Positions 44,701-54,541 are shown, numbered from the stretch's first letter. The stretch: DNA of 57,593 nt from JBJYKD01 sp049310025 (GCF_049310025.1 NZ_JBJYKD010000019.1:1-57593); one strand, 5' to 3'. Notes: a model not told the origin generated them from the sequence alone. A program made the numbers and translations.

Positions 44701-45244
44701 GGAAAACCTGGAGGGTTTTAAGTCCCCCGTTCTTCCCGCAGGCATATTGTATTTTAGAATCCAGGACCCATTTGTAAGAAAAGAAGGCGAAATGTCCGGG
44801 GAGGAGATAGAAAGGGAAATTATGAAAAAATTCAGGATGCGGGGGCTTCTGCTGGAGGAGGTGAATGTGATAAGGGGAATGGACACGGAGATTTCGGGGG
44901 ATTCCCTCATTTTGCCCGTAAGGATTAACAGAGATGAGAGCATAAGCAAGACATCATCGGTGGCCAGCTTGAAACAGTTTAACCTTTTGATGGAGCACGT
45001 GCGGGGGCTTCTGAGGGAAATGGGCCGTGAAATGCTCCGCGGCGAAATCCCCATAAAGCCGTATAAAAAAGGTGACGTCACCCCCTGCGGCTTTTGTGAA
45101 TACAGGCCGGTGTGTAAATTTGACAGCATTATAGACGGGAACAGCTACAGGGTGCTGAAAAACCTGAAGGGCAAAGAAATCTGGAACATTCTGGACAGTG
45201 GGGCCAGCGGCAATTTTCAGGGAACGATGGCTAAAATAGATTGA
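41771..45244 (+). CDS. addB: AddB subunit of the AddAB helicase-nuclease
   Basis: A 1157-residue subunit of the double-strand-break-processing enzyme. The N-terminus holds a Walker A (GRAGTGKTRLC). The C-terminal RecB-type nuclease domain shows a DYKSGNKDFDL catalytic segment. It also has the four iron-sulfur cysteines: Cys788 (YASCPFSYFARYG) and Cys1106, Cys1109 and Cys1115 (CGFCEYRPVC). AddB scans for Chi-like sequences in studied Firmicutes. GGAGGA lies ahead of the ATG. Followed after 52 bases by addA. Confidence 0.95.
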   Translation: MSLRIIYGRAGTGKTRLCLDEIRQRLTEKGDFPLILLVPEQFSLEAEKNISGIAEEGGLIRVQVLSFKRMAQRVLSEVGGISFKHIDRAGKCMILYRIFKEKSGELRVFKRASARKGFVPEVIELFEELKRYGISCSKLQAAKDGLSDSSPLKNKLSDIVLIFEEFEKRLHREYIDQEDDIFLLAQKLPESKELDGAEIWIDGFSGFTPQEYRVIAELFKKARRVNVTVCADFLSEIYDIDETDVFFPTKLSAARLIKMAKDEGIEVERAVSLNDKSPVRFEGSAELKHLESQFFAFPYRKFREKTRDIEIFYAKNMYSEAEAVARAIVGLSRERGLRFRDMAVLCGDLEAYEGVISAVFSEYDIPFFIDRKRGIMDHPLVMLITSALEIYSKNWSCEPVFRYLKTGLAGIPAADVDLIENYVLAYGIRGNMWTKDRDWEFNFSSAFDEEEKAYDEETLKRINSIRKKIVGPLAGFHQKIKGRRKAVDICTALFEFLCDLDVLNRIDDLVEEFKEQGRLDLAAEYGRIWNIAMQVLDQVVRAMGDTLMNVEEFTEVLALGFESFKLGLIPPSLDQVLVGSIERSKCDEVRALFIVGANDGRFPRAKLKEGILSDEDRKTLQDHNIELAPDSKSKAFEEQYLVYFAFTRASGYLRISFPVADSRGRALRPSMVLSRLKRVFPHITVESDLVESDSDGENLERVTLPVPTFNELVSNLRKHITRGKMNPLWWDVYGWYTGDERWLKKCEEITAGLFYKNSVQPLGRERAKRLYRAPVRSSVSRMEKYASCPFSYFARYGLKARERRVYEITAPDLGSFMHLVIDRFSKLVEEEKISWRDLEMEFIENTVSTIVDQIVSDMSGAIFASSSRYGYLARRLKKMLARTMWMIVKHIKMGKFLPVGYELSFGMQGGLPPVELELESGEKIILTGKVDRVDVLETGEGTYIRIIDYKSGNKDFDLSDVYYGIDLQLVAYLGALTENLEGFKSPVLPAGILYFRIQDPFVRKEGEMSGEEIEREIMKKFRMRGLLLEEVNVIRGMDTEISGDSLILPVRINRDESISKTSSVASLKQFNLLMEHVRGLLREMGREMLRGEIPIKPYKKGDVTPCGFCEYRPVCKFDSIIDGNSYRVLKNLKGKEIWNILDSGASGNFQGTMAKID

Positions 45245-45296
45245 TATATTACGCTAAACAGATCGATATAATACTTTATTGCGGCAGGTGAGAGTT

Positions 45297-48200
45297 TTGG
45301 GAAAAACCGGATGGACCAGGGAACAGGAAAAGGCAATGGAGGCGGGGGGCTGCAACCTCCTCGTGGCGGCGGCGGCGGGAGCCGGCAAAACCGCGGTCCT
45401 GGTGGAAAGAATCATTCGGAAGATAATTAGTTCCGAAAATCCCGTGGATATAGACCGGCTCCTTGTCGTCACTTTTACAAATGCGGCGGCGGCCGAAATG
45501 AGAGAGAGGATTGCCGACCGCATTGAAAAGGAACTGGATAAAAACCCAGGCAGCCGCCGGCTCCAGCGGCAGCTTTCTCTTTTAAGCAGGGCTTCGATCA
45601 CCACCATACACTCGTTCTGCCTTGATGTGGTGAAAAATCATTTTCACATGGTGGATCTGGATCCGAACTTCAGGGTGGCTGATGCCACGGAAGCCCTGCT
45701 TCTAAAGCAGGAAGCCCTGGAAGAGCTTTTTGAAGACGTTTACGATGAAGAAAATATAGATGAAAACTTCTTAAAACTGGTGGAGTGCTACGGGGGCCAG
45801 AGGGGCGACCAGAAGCTGCAGCATATGGTGCTGGATCTGTATGACTTTACTCAGAGCCTTCCCTGGCCTCAAAAGTGGCTTCTGGAAATGGCGGAAGATT
45901 TTAATGTGGATTCCAATTTTGATTTTTCCAGGAGCAAGTGGGCGAAAGTGCTGATGAACACCGCCAGGATTGAAATTTCCGGCCTTCTTTCTATAATAAA
46001 CGACGCCGTAAAGATTATCGAAAAGAACGCCCAGCTGACCCCATACCTCGATTGTTTTTGCGAAGATGCCCGTATGCTTCAGAGCCTTATGGACATAAGT
46101 GAAGGGAAGTGGGGGGATTTTATTACCGCCCTTTGCAATGCCGGCTTTCAAAAACTGAAGCCCTGCCGCTGTGATGACAAAAAGCTGCAGGAAAGGGTAA
46201 AAAAGATGCGCGCCGAAGTCAGGGACCGCCTTGCGAAAATTACAGGAGCCCTTGCATCCTATGACGGCGACAGAATTATAGAGGACTCAAGGAAGCTGTA
46301 CCCGTTGATTCGAAGGCTTAGTCGTCTTGTGATGGATTTTGGCGCAAAGTACAGGGAAAAGAAAGCCGAGCGAGGGGTTATAGATTTTAACGATATTGAG
46401 CACTACTGCCTGCAGATCCTTACGACGGTGGACGGCGATGGAAACATCCTTCCGTCCCGGGCGGCCCTGGACCTCAGGAAGAGATTTGATGAAATTATGA
46501 TAGACGAATACCAGGACAGCAACATGGTTCAGGAGGTAATCCTCAACATTATTTCGCGAAATAGCGAAGGCCTGCCCAATATGTTCATGGTTGGCGATGT
46601 GAAACAGAGCATATACAGGTTCAGACAGGCTAAGCCGGAGCTTTTTTTGGAAAAATACCGAAGTTATTCCGAAGGGGAAGGCGAAAAACAGAGGAAGATC
46701 CTGCTGTACAGGAATTTCAGGAGCAGGCGGGAAATAATAGATGCCGTGAATTTCGTGTTCGGCCAGATCATGTCCCTCAATGTGGGCGAACTGGAATACG
46801 ACGGAGGGGAAATACTGAAGCCCGGGGCGGCCTATGAAACGCCGGAGGATTCAAAATACATAACGGGAGGGCCAGTGGAAATACACATTATAGAAAAGGC
46901 GCCCGGCGAGGAATCGTTACAGGTGGAGGATCAAGATGAGCCGGGCGATGGTGGGGGGGAAAGTCCCGCCCTCCTTCTCGAGCCTTTTGAAGAACCCGCT
47001 TCATTGGAAACGGAACCGAAAGACTCAGGCATGGAAGCCGGTGAGGAACCCGACGCCATTCAGGCCGAGGCCAGGATCGTGGCGGCCAGGATAAGGGAGC
47101 TCGTGGACTCCGATGGCGAAGGGGGGTGGTATGCCGTCTTCGATAAAAAAGAAGGCAGATTCAGACCCCTCAGATACGGCGATATAGTCATCCTTCTCCG
47201 TTCCACGCGGGATTATGCCCCTGTTTTCATGGAAGAGCTTTCGGCGGCGGGGATACCGGTTTATGCGGACCTGGATACGGGGTATTTTGATTCGGTAGAG
47301 GTCCAGACCATGATCTCCCTTCTGAAAATCATCGACAATCCCCTGCAGGATATTCCCCTCCTTTCGGTGCTGCGCTCGCCCATAGGAGGTTTTTCCGAAC
47401 GGGAACTGGCGGACATAAGGATAAAAGGGAGGGAGGGGTGTTTTTACGAAGCCCTGGAAAAATTTTCTTCCATGGGTGATGATGAGATGTCGTGCCGAGA
47501 AGATGAAATTCCATGGGATGGCGGCGAATCCCTGAGAAAGACCCGGGAAAAAGTCAGGAAATTTATAGATAAACTTTCAGGATGGAGAAAAAGAGCGCTT
47601 TACATGAACACCGGCGAGCTGATATGGCACCTTTACACCCAAACGGGGTATTACAGTTTTGTCGGGGCTTTGCCGGGCGGGAAAGAAAGGCAGGCCAACC
47701 TGCGGGCGCTTTTTGAAAGGGCGAGGGAATACGAAAAAACCAGCTTCAAGGGCCTTTTTAATTTTATAAACTTCATCGAAAAATTAAAGGCCGGCGGGCA
47801 GGATATGGGAAGCGCCAAAGTACTGAGCGAGCATGACGACGTTGTCAGGATTATGAGCGTACACAAAAGCAAGGGGCTGGAATTCCCGGTGGTCATACTG
47901 GCCGGTTGCGGGAAGAAGTTCAACATGCAGGATATGAACAGGAGCGTGCTGTTTCACCAGGACCTGGGATTCGGGCCGGACGTGGTGGACGCGGACCGGA
48001 GGATAACATACCCCACGGTGCAAAAGCAGGCCATAAAACAGAAGATTAGGCTTGAAACCCTCTCCGAGGAAATGAGGATCCTCTATGTGGCCCTTACCAG
48101 GGCGAGGGAAAAGCTGATACTCACGGGGACGGTGGACAGTGTCAGAAAATCAGTCGGGAAATGGGCAGGCGCTTTGAGGGTTCAGGGGAAAAAAATCCCC

Positions 48201-49199
48201 GAGTATGAAATACTCCGGGGCCAAAATTACCTTGACTGGATAGGCGCCGCCCTGATGAGGCACGGGGGGTTGAAAGATTTGAGAGTGCTGGCGCAAATGG
48301 AGGATGATAACTTCCTTCCGGGCGGCGATTCCAATCCGGCGCTCATTCAAGACACCTCCGCATGGAAGGTGTTTTTCCACCGCAAAAAGGACGTCCTGGG
48401 CATGGAGAAAGAGGAAATGCGTGAAAGACAGGATTTCGAGAAAATGCTGCGGGATATGCGTGGAAAAATCGGGGCCAGTCCCTACGGTGAAATTATAGAA
48501 AAAAGGCTTTCCTGGCGGTATCCATATGCGGCTTCCACCAGGGTACCCACAAAGATTTCGGTGACCGAACTTGCCCGCATGGCCGGTTCAGAAACGGATG
48601 CGGAGGATGCGGCGGGCATTTTTCTTGAAACTCTTGTTAAAAGACCGGAATTTCTGGAATCCAAAAAAGGCCTCACCGCCGTGGAAAAAGGGACGGCCAT
48701 GCATTTCGTGATGCGGCGCCTGGACCTTGCCCGCGTGGGAAGTGAAGGGGATATAAAAGCCCAGGTGGATGAGATGGCGGAAGACAACCTGCTTTCTCCG
48801 GAAGAGGCCGCTGCCGTCGATGTGGGAAAAATTGCGGAGTTTTTCTCCATGCCGCTTGGCAAAAGGATGCTGGCCTCGAAGAATGTGAGGCGGGAAGTGC
48901 CTTTCATCATTACCCTGGATGCGCGGGAAATCTATGACCTGCCCGAAGGGTATCCCGAGGAAAAGGTCGTGCTCCAGGGCGTGATAGACTGCTATTTCGA
49001 AGAAGAGGGCGGAATCGTGCTCATAGATTATAAAACCGACCGGGTCTACCCGGAGCGGATAGACGAGCTGAAGGAGAGGTACAGAATGCAGGTGGAGTAC
49101 TACGCCAGGGCTCTGGAAAAAATTACAAAAATGCCGGTGAAGGAAAAGTATCTGTGCCTGTTTTTTGCTCCACCGGACAGCCGCCTGATATCGTATTAG
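45297..49199 (+). CDS. addA: AddA helicase-nuclease subunit
   Basis: A 1300-residue UvrD-type helicase with a C-terminal nuclease. Motifs: Q-motif TREQEKAMEAGG, Walker A AAAAGAGKTAVL, DEYQDSN (motif II), MSVHKSKGLEFPVV, YVALTRAREKL, and nuclease GVIDCYFEEEGGIVLIDYKTD. The TTG at 45297 has AGGTGAG upstream; the open frame reaches 45279. An acidic, Pro/Gly-rich stretch (about residues 534-590) looks like an unstructured insert between helicase sub-domains. With AddB it resects double-strand ends for RecA loading. Confidence 0.95.
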   Translation: MGKTGWTREQEKAMEAGGCNLLVAAAAGAGKTAVLVERIIRKIISSENPVDIDRLLVVTFTNAAAAEMRERIADRIEKELDKNPGSRRLQRQLSLLSRASITTIHSFCLDVVKNHFHMVDLDPNFRVADATEALLLKQEALEELFEDVYDEENIDENFLKLVECYGGQRGDQKLQHMVLDLYDFTQSLPWPQKWLLEMAEDFNVDSNFDFSRSKWAKVLMNTARIEISGLLSIINDAVKIIEKNAQLTPYLDCFCEDARMLQSLMDISEGKWGDFITALCNAGFQKLKPCRCDDKKLQERVKKMRAEVRDRLAKITGALASYDGDRIIEDSRKLYPLIRRLSRLVMDFGAKYREKKAERGVIDFNDIEHYCLQILTTVDGDGNILPSRAALDLRKRFDEIMIDEYQDSNMVQEVILNIISRNSEGLPNMFMVGDVKQSIYRFRQAKPELFLEKYRSYSEGEGEKQRKILLYRNFRSRREIIDAVNFVFGQIMSLNVGELEYDGGEILKPGAAYETPEDSKYITGGPVEIHIIEKAPGEESLQVEDQDEPGDGGGESPALLLEPFEEPASLETEPKDSGMEAGEEPDAIQAEARIVAARIRELVDSDGEGGWYAVFDKKEGRFRPLRYGDIVILLRSTRDYAPVFMEELSAAGIPVYADLDTGYFDSVEVQTMISLLKIIDNPLQDIPLLSVLRSPIGGFSERELADIRIKGREGCFYEALEKFSSMGDDEMSCREDEIPWDGGESLRKTREKVRKFIDKLSGWRKRALYMNTGELIWHLYTQTGYYSFVGALPGGKERQANLRALFERAREYEKTSFKGLFNFINFIEKLKAGGQDMGSAKVLSEHDDVVRIMSVHKSKGLEFPVVILAGCGKKFNMQDMNRSVLFHQDLGFGPDVVDADRRITYPTVQKQAIKQKIRLETLSEEMRILYVALTRAREKLILTGTVDSVRKSVGKWAGALRVQGKKIPEYEILRGQNYLDWIGAALMRHGGLKDLRVLAQMEDDNFLPGGDSNPALIQDTSAWKVFFHRKKDVLGMEKEEMRERQDFEKMLRDMRGKIGASPYGEIIEKRLSWRYPYAASTRVPTKISVTELARMAGSETDAEDAAGIFLETLVKRPEFLESKKGLTAVEKGTAMHFVMRRLDLARVGSEGDIKAQVDEMAEDNLLSPEEAAAVDVGKIAEFFSMPLGKRMLASKNVRREVPFIITLDAREIYDLPEGYPEEKVVLQGVIDCYFEEEGGIVLIDYKTDRVYPERIDELKERYRMQVEYYARALEKITKMPVKEKYLCLFFAPPDSRLISY

Positions 49200-49232
49200 A
49201 CCATATCCGGCAAAGACATGGAGGTGATTTTT

Positions 49233-50498
49233 TTGAGAATACTGCACACGTCCGACTGGCATCTGGGGAAGTGCCTGGAAGAAATATCCAGGCTGGAAGA
49301 GCAGCGGGGGTTTGTCGACGAACTCTGCCAGATTGCCGATGAAGAGGGAGTGGATGTTGTTCTCATTTCCGGAGACGTATTCGACACCTATACGCCACCT
49401 TCCGCCGCGGAAAGCCTTTATTTTTACGCCGTGGAACGGCTGTCCCGGGGCGGAGAGCGGGCGGTGATAGTCATAGCCGGCAATCACGACAGCCCCGAGC
49501 GCCTGTGCGCGGCGAACCCTCTCAGTTACAGAAGCGGGATAATCACTCTGGGACTCCCTTCCAGCATACCGCTGGACTGTCAGACCGGAGGTGGGGTAAA
49601 GATTGTAAAGGCCGGGCCCGCCTGGCTTGAACTAAGGATTGAGGGCGTGCCCCACAGTGCGGTGATAATAGCCCTCCCCTACCCTTCCGAGGCCAGACTT
49701 TCGGAACTTCTGACACAGAGGGCCGACGAAGACGAACTGCAGTCGGCCTACTCCCAAAAAATAAAGACCATCTTCCGCGAACTTTCACGCAATTTCAGAG
49801 ACGACACCGTAAATCTTGTGACCAGCCATCTTTACATGCTGGGCGGCAGAGAATCGGGTTCCGAGCGCCCCATACAGCTGGGCGGTGCGCTCACCGTAAC
49901 ACCCGACGCCCTGCCCGAAAACGCCCATTACGTGGCCCTCGGGCACCTTCACAGGCCCCAGGCGGTAAAGGATGCCCCCGTCCCCGCCTATTATTCCGGC
50001 TCACCCATTGCCTACAGCTTTTCTGAAGCGGATTACAGCAAAGTGGTTTACCTGGTAGACGCGTCTCCCAAAAAGGAGGCCGGGGTAAAGCAGATTTACA
50101 TAAAGGCCGGAAAAAAACTTTTTCAGTGGAAGGCCGGGAGCATCGAGGAAGCTTTCAGGAAATGTGAAGAAAACCGCGGCATTGACGCTTACATAGACCT
50201 GGAAATAAGGACCGACAGAGTAATATCCGCCGAAGAACAGAAAAAGCTGAGAGAGCTGGTCCCCGGCATTGTAAATATCAGACCGGTGATTTTGGGTCAG
50301 AATTCAGCGAACGGCGGCGATTACGAAGGCAGGGAAAATAAGAGGCTGGATGAGCTTTTCTGCGAGTTTTACAGGTATAAGACGGGGACTGAAATCCGCC
50401 GGGAACTTCTGGACGCTTTCCTTGAAGTTATAGGTCAGGGCGAAGAGGAGCTGCCGGCAAGCGACGGGGGTGGCGAATTTGAAGCCGAGGTATCTTGA
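49233..50498 (+). CDS. sbcD: Exonuclease SbcCD subunit D
   Basis: A 421-residue Mre11-type manganese nuclease. The metallophosphoesterase motifs are LHTSDWHLGK, LISGDVFDTY, VIAGNHDSPER, VTSHLYMLGG and YVALGHLHRPQ. GGAGGTGA lies upstream and favours the TTG at 49233; the ATG at 49218 overlaps this site. It overlaps sbcC by about 20 bases and follows addA by 33, so the four repair genes form an operon. Confidence 0.95.
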   Translation: MRILHTSDWHLGKCLEEISRLEEQRGFVDELCQIADEEGVDVVLISGDVFDTYTPPSAAESLYFYAVERLSRGGERAVIVIAGNHDSPERLCAANPLSYRSGIITLGLPSSIPLDCQTGGGVKIVKAGPAWLELRIEGVPHSAVIIALPYPSEARLSELLTQRADEDELQSAYSQKIKTIFRELSRNFRDDTVNLVTSHLYMLGGRESGSERPIQLGGALTVTPDALPENAHYVALGHLHRPQAVKDAPVPAYYSGSPIAYSFSEADYSKVVYLVDASPKKEAGVKQIYIKAGKKLFQWKAGSIEEAFRKCEENRGIDAYIDLEIRTDRVISAEEQKKLRELVPGIVNIRPVILGQNSANGGDYEGRENKRLDELFCEFYRYKTGTEIRRELLDAFLEVIGQGEEELPASDGGGEFEAEVS

Positions 50499-53400
50499 AA
50501 TAGAGGGGTTGCAGAGCTATAAAGAAGTTCAAAAAATTAATTTTGCCCTGCTGGGAGAGTCGGGCCTCTTTGGCATTTTCGGCCCCACGGGCAGCGGCAA
50601 ATCCACCATTCTGGACGCCATAACCCTGGCGCTTTACGGCGGCGTTGAACGCGCGCCCAGGGGCACTCAGGGCATCATGAACACCGAAAAAGACCGGCTC
50701 AGGGTACTATACGTTTTCGACTTTAAAAAGGGCGATGAGATTAAAACATACAAAGTGGAAAGGCTCTACAGGAGGAAAAAAGACGACTCCAGCAATATAG
50801 AAGCAAAACTTGCCAGGCTCACCGAGATCCTGCCGGACGCTCTCACCGGCGGGAATGGGGACACGGCGCCGCCCGCCGGGAGAGAAATAATCCTGGCCGA
50901 CCGGCCTTCCGATGTGACACAAAAGATTGTGGAACTGATCGGCCTCACAAAGGACGACTTCACCCGTTCCGTGGTCCTCCCGCAGTACAAATTCCAGGAG
51001 TTCCTGTTTCTAAATAACGCCGACCGGAGGGATATGCTGGAGCGAATATTCTACCTTGAAGAATACGGCAGCACTCTGGTCGAAAGGGTGAAAGGCAAAA
51101 TCGACGCCCTGAAAGAAAGGCTCACTCATATCGAAGGAGTAATGGCTGGTCTGGGAGACATCTCCGAAGACGCCCTGAAGAAGGCGCTCGATGATTTTCA
51201 AGTCGCGCGCGAAGTCCGCGGCCGGGCAGAGCGCGAATTTAAAGCCGCGGAGGCTGAATACCAGAGGGCCCGGCAGATCTGGCAGCTGATAAACGACCTG
51301 AATGAGATACTGTCGAAGGAAAATGAACTCCTTTTATATGAAAATGAGATACGGGAAAAAAGGGCGATTTTTGAGAAAGCCGGCAGGGCCGACAGCGTCA
51401 GGGAACTCATTGAAGAGTTCAGGGCTGGGCAGGAAAGTCTCCGGGAAACTCAAAAAGAGTTTAAAAGGGTTTGCATGAATCTTGTGGCGGCGGAGGAAAG
51501 TTTTAAAAAATGCCAGGAGGAATACCAAAGGTGCTCCGCCAGATCCGCCGGAGAGGCGCCCCGCCTTATAGAGCAGAAGGCCCGACTAGAAAACGCACTC
51601 AGGTTAAAAACCGAACTGGGCGCCATAGAAAAAAGACTTTCTGACATAAAAATTCAGTACAAAAAGACAAAAGAAAAGGCAGGCATCCTTGAAGAGGAAA
51701 TCTCAAAACAGAGTATCCAGCTCGAAAACCTCCGGAAACAAATAGACCGGAAAAAAGGCGAGATTGAAAAATTAAAGGTTGACCTGGAATTTAAGAATCT
51801 CCTGCAGGAGGGGGTGAGGCTGGAGGACGAACTCGCCAGGGCGCAAGAGGAAAAGAAAAAACTGCAGAAAAGGTGCGAAGATATCCTGAACGGCATCAAT
51901 GTCAGGCAAAGGCAGCTGGCAGAAATACGGAGAAGAAAGCGTGAGGTCCTGGAGGATTTCGACGGGTTAAATGCGGCGTTGAAGGCCCTGGAGGAAAACA
52001 GGCCCGGCGACTTAAGCCGTTTGATGGCCCTTCAGGCGGATTGCGCGCGGTTTAAATCCGGTGTAAGTCAGATCGAGGCCCAGACCCAGGAAATACAAAA
52101 GCTGTCCGGCAGGCTGGAAGAAATACAAAGGGAGAAAGAGAAGTTGCGGGAGGAACGCCGCCTGCTTGAAACAAAAAAGGCCAGGTTGGAGGAAGAAATT
52201 CAGGTTATCAAGCGGCGTATGGAATTTTTAAGCCGGGCGGCGGCGGAAAATGCTGCGTATAAACTGGCGGCGGAGCTTGAAGAAGGCAGGCCGTGTCCCG
52301 TCTGCGGTTCCACGCACCACCCAAGACCCGCCCCACCGCCCGTACAAATGTCCGGGTCCTGTGACGAAGACCTGGATAAGGCCGGCCGGGAGATGGAAAA
52401 ACTTCGAGCGGAATTGCTGGAGACGGAAAAAAGCCTTTCCTCCGCGGAGGAAAAATTGTACGCCCGGGATGCCCTTTACATGCAGCTCAAAGGCGAACTG
52501 GATGACAGGATAAAAAGATGCGCGGAGGCGTATAAAACCCTTCCTGAGGCGATGAACGGCATGACAGTGGACCGGTTGAAAGCGGAGGTCGAAAGGCTCG
52601 AAAGGTCCCTGGAAGAAAAACACCGGTCGTATATTTTATGGGAAGAACAAAAGAAAAAACTCGAGGCCGAAATTGAAAGGGCGAGGAAGGCCCTGGATGA
52701 CGTAAGTCTGGAAGAAAAGGGGGCGGAATCCAAACTTGCCGAAGCTCAAGACAACCTGAAAGAAGCCGAAAAAGACCTGGAAGAGGCCGGACTGCAGCTC
52801 GGGGCAAAGGACAGAAAGCACCGCGATTTTATTGAGATCCTTGGGATAGAAAGCGCTCAAAAAGAGCTTGCCGCGGTAATGGAAAGGGAAAAAACCATCG
52901 AAAGGCTCCGGGAGGAAATCAAGAGGCTTGAGGCGGAGGTTGAAACAAACAGGAAAAACGTCGAACAGATGAGAGAGCAAAAACAGATGGAGGAAACAAA
53001 ACTTGCGGCCATAGCGGCCGAAGGTCGCGAGCTGTCAAAGAGTAAAGAGGAAAAAGAACGAAGCATAAAAGAGACCTGCGGAGAGGCCGACCCCGAACAG
53101 GAAATAAAAAGGGTTAATCTTTTACTGGAGGAAATCAGGGAAAACGAGAACCGGGCCAGAGAGAAACTGGAGCAGTCCCGGCTCCAGCGCGACGGGCTGA
53201 ACAATCAAAAGGCGGGTCTTGAAAATAAACAGGAGGTTTATGAACGCAAATTGACCGACCTTGAAGAAAAACTGAACAGGGCTCTGGCCGAAAAGGGTTT
53301 TAAAGACATTCGGGAGGCGGAGTTGCACATTTTTACCGATGAGGAAAAGGAGGCTCTGAAAAGGGAAATATCCGAATACGAAAAATCCAGGCAGGAAATT

Positions 53401-54129
53401 TCCGCAAGAAAAGACATGATCCAGGAGCGGCTTTCCGGAAGGACGTTGACCGAAGAGGAGTGGAAAAGGATATGCGAAATTTATGAAGAAAAAAAGAAAG
53501 TCCGTGACGACAGCATAGGCTTCCTGGAAAAGGCCAAAAACGATTACGAGAGGCTTTCGGCAAATTTTGAAAAGTGGGCGGCGCTCAAAAAAGAGCACGA
53601 AAGGTATGTGAGAAAGAAAGAATTGATGGAGGAGATCCAGGCGCTTCTCCGGGGCAACGCCTTTGTGGAATACATTGCGGAAGAAAGGCTCAGGTACATG
53701 GCAAGGCAGGCGACGGAATACCTTGGGGTATTGACAAGATACCGCTATGCCCTGGAAATCGACGCCAGCGGCGGTTTTATCATAAGGGACAATGCCAACG
53801 GCGGTGTGCACAGGGCGGTCTCATCGCTGTCCGGAGGGGAAATCTTTCTCACGTCCCTGTCTCTGGCGCTGGCCCTGTCAAAACAGATCCAGATGCGAAA
53901 ACAGAGTCCCCTGGAATTCTTCTTCCTTGACGAAGGCTTCGGTTCTCTGGATTCCGAACTGCTGGACACGGCCGTAGATTCCCTTGAGCGCCTCAGTGCC
54001 GGCGACAGGAGACTTATAGGTCTAATAAGCCACGTGGAGGAACTCAAAAACCGCATCTCGCGCCGGATTGTGGTGGAGCCGTCCACTCCTGACGGCAGAG
54101 GCAGCCGGGTGAGGATGGAAAGGGTGTAG
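50479..54129 (+). CDS. sbcC: Exonuclease SbcCD subunit C
   Basis: A 1216-residue SMC/Rad50-type ATPase. Walker A GPTGSGKSTILDAI is near residue 40. Two long coiled coils are joined by a zinc hook CPVCGSTHHPRP at about 604-615. The C-terminal lobe has signature SLSGGEIFLTSLSLALAL and Walker B EFFFLDEGFGSLD. It opens blocked DNA ends and cleaves hairpins with SbcD. The TTG at 50479 fits the ribosome site and the usual family start; GTG at 50470 is an alternative. Length is slightly above average for the family. Confidence 0.95.
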   Translation: MKPRYLEIEGLQSYKEVQKINFALLGESGLFGIFGPTGSGKSTILDAITLALYGGVERAPRGTQGIMNTEKDRLRVLYVFDFKKGDEIKTYKVERLYRRKKDDSSNIEAKLARLTEILPDALTGGNGDTAPPAGREIILADRPSDVTQKIVELIGLTKDDFTRSVVLPQYKFQEFLFLNNADRRDMLERIFYLEEYGSTLVERVKGKIDALKERLTHIEGVMAGLGDISEDALKKALDDFQVAREVRGRAEREFKAAEAEYQRARQIWQLINDLNEILSKENELLLYENEIREKRAIFEKAGRADSVRELIEEFRAGQESLRETQKEFKRVCMNLVAAEESFKKCQEEYQRCSARSAGEAPRLIEQKARLENALRLKTELGAIEKRLSDIKIQYKKTKEKAGILEEEISKQSIQLENLRKQIDRKKGEIEKLKVDLEFKNLLQEGVRLEDELARAQEEKKKLQKRCEDILNGINVRQRQLAEIRRRKREVLEDFDGLNAALKALEENRPGDLSRLMALQADCARFKSGVSQIEAQTQEIQKLSGRLEEIQREKEKLREERRLLETKKARLEEEIQVIKRRMEFLSRAAAENAAYKLAAELEEGRPCPVCGSTHHPRPAPPPVQMSGSCDEDLDKAGREMEKLRAELLETEKSLSSAEEKLYARDALYMQLKGELDDRIKRCAEAYKTLPEAMNGMTVDRLKAEVERLERSLEEKHRSYILWEEQKKKLEAEIERARKALDDVSLEEKGAESKLAEAQDNLKEAEKDLEEAGLQLGAKDRKHRDFIEILGIESAQKELAAVMEREKTIERLREEIKRLEAEVETNRKNVEQMREQKQMEETKLAAIAAEGRELSKSKEEKERSIKETCGEADPEQEIKRVNLLLEEIRENENRAREKLEQSRLQRDGLNNQKAGLENKQEVYERKLTDLEEKLNRALAEKGFKDIREAELHIFTDEEKEALKREISEYEKSRQEISARKDMIQERLSGRTLTEEEWKRICEIYEEKKKVRDDSIGFLEKAKNDYERLSANFEKWAALKKEHERYVRKKELMEEIQALLRGNAFVEYIAEERLRYMARQATEYLGVLTRYRYALEIDASGGFIIRDNANGGVHRAVSSLSGGEIFLTSLSLALALSKQIQMRKQSPLEFFFLDEGFGSLDSELLDTAVDSLERLSAGDRRLIGLISHVEELKNRISRRIVVEPSTPDGRGSRVRMERV

Positions 54130-54262
54130 ACCTGTCCGGAATGAAGCGAAAGAACTGCCGACGGTACAGTGTAAGAGCCGGGCGGAAGGAGGAACAAAAG
54201 CGTTTCCGGCGGCATATATTTATATTAAAGTTAAAATAATAAACTTAACGGGGGAGAAGAAA

Positions 54263-54511
54263 ATGGAACAGGAAATGAGATACGACGACAGACACGCCGA
54301 AGTGCTGGAAATGCTCAGGAGCGACCTCATAGGCGAGCTGGAGGCCATCAACCAGTACGAACGCCACGCCAGAATGTCCGCGCACCCGCCGGCCAGGCAG
54401 CTGTTCCACGAAATAGCCAATGACGAAAGACATCATGTGGCGGAACTTTTAAAGATGATTGCCGAGCTTGACCCCAGGCAGGCCCAGGAACTCAGGAGAG
54501 TATTTTATTAA
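54263..54511 (+). CDS. Small ferritin-like protein, 82 residues
   Basis: One helical hairpin with ferritin-type ligands: Glu in GELEAINQYERHAR, then DERHHVAELLKMI (Glu and His). At 82 residues it is half a normal four-helix ferritin domain, so it must assemble from at least two chains, as do encapsulated ferritins (EncFtn). GGGGGAGAAG precedes the ATG. No encapsulin gene is visible. It probably binds a di-iron centre; storage or peroxide detoxification is possible. The frame is complete, bounded by a terminator. Confidence 0.8.
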   Translation: MEQEMRYDDRHAEVLEMLRSDLIGELEAINQYERHARMSAHPPARQLFHEIANDERHHVAELLKMIAELDPRQAQELRRVFY

Positions 54512-54512
54512 G

Positions 54513-54536
54513 CCCCATTTCAGGGGTCTTTTTATT
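54513..54536 (+). terminator. Terminator after the ferritin-like gene
   Basis: A short CCCC/GGGG stem with a 6-base loop followed by TCTTTTTATT. The stem is brief, but position and T-run support it. Confidence 0.6.
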
Positions 54537-54541
54537 CGGCC

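Noticed and set aside
48588..49487. Minus-strand frame of 299 codons
   Set aside because: Shadow spanning addA and sbcD, both well supported.
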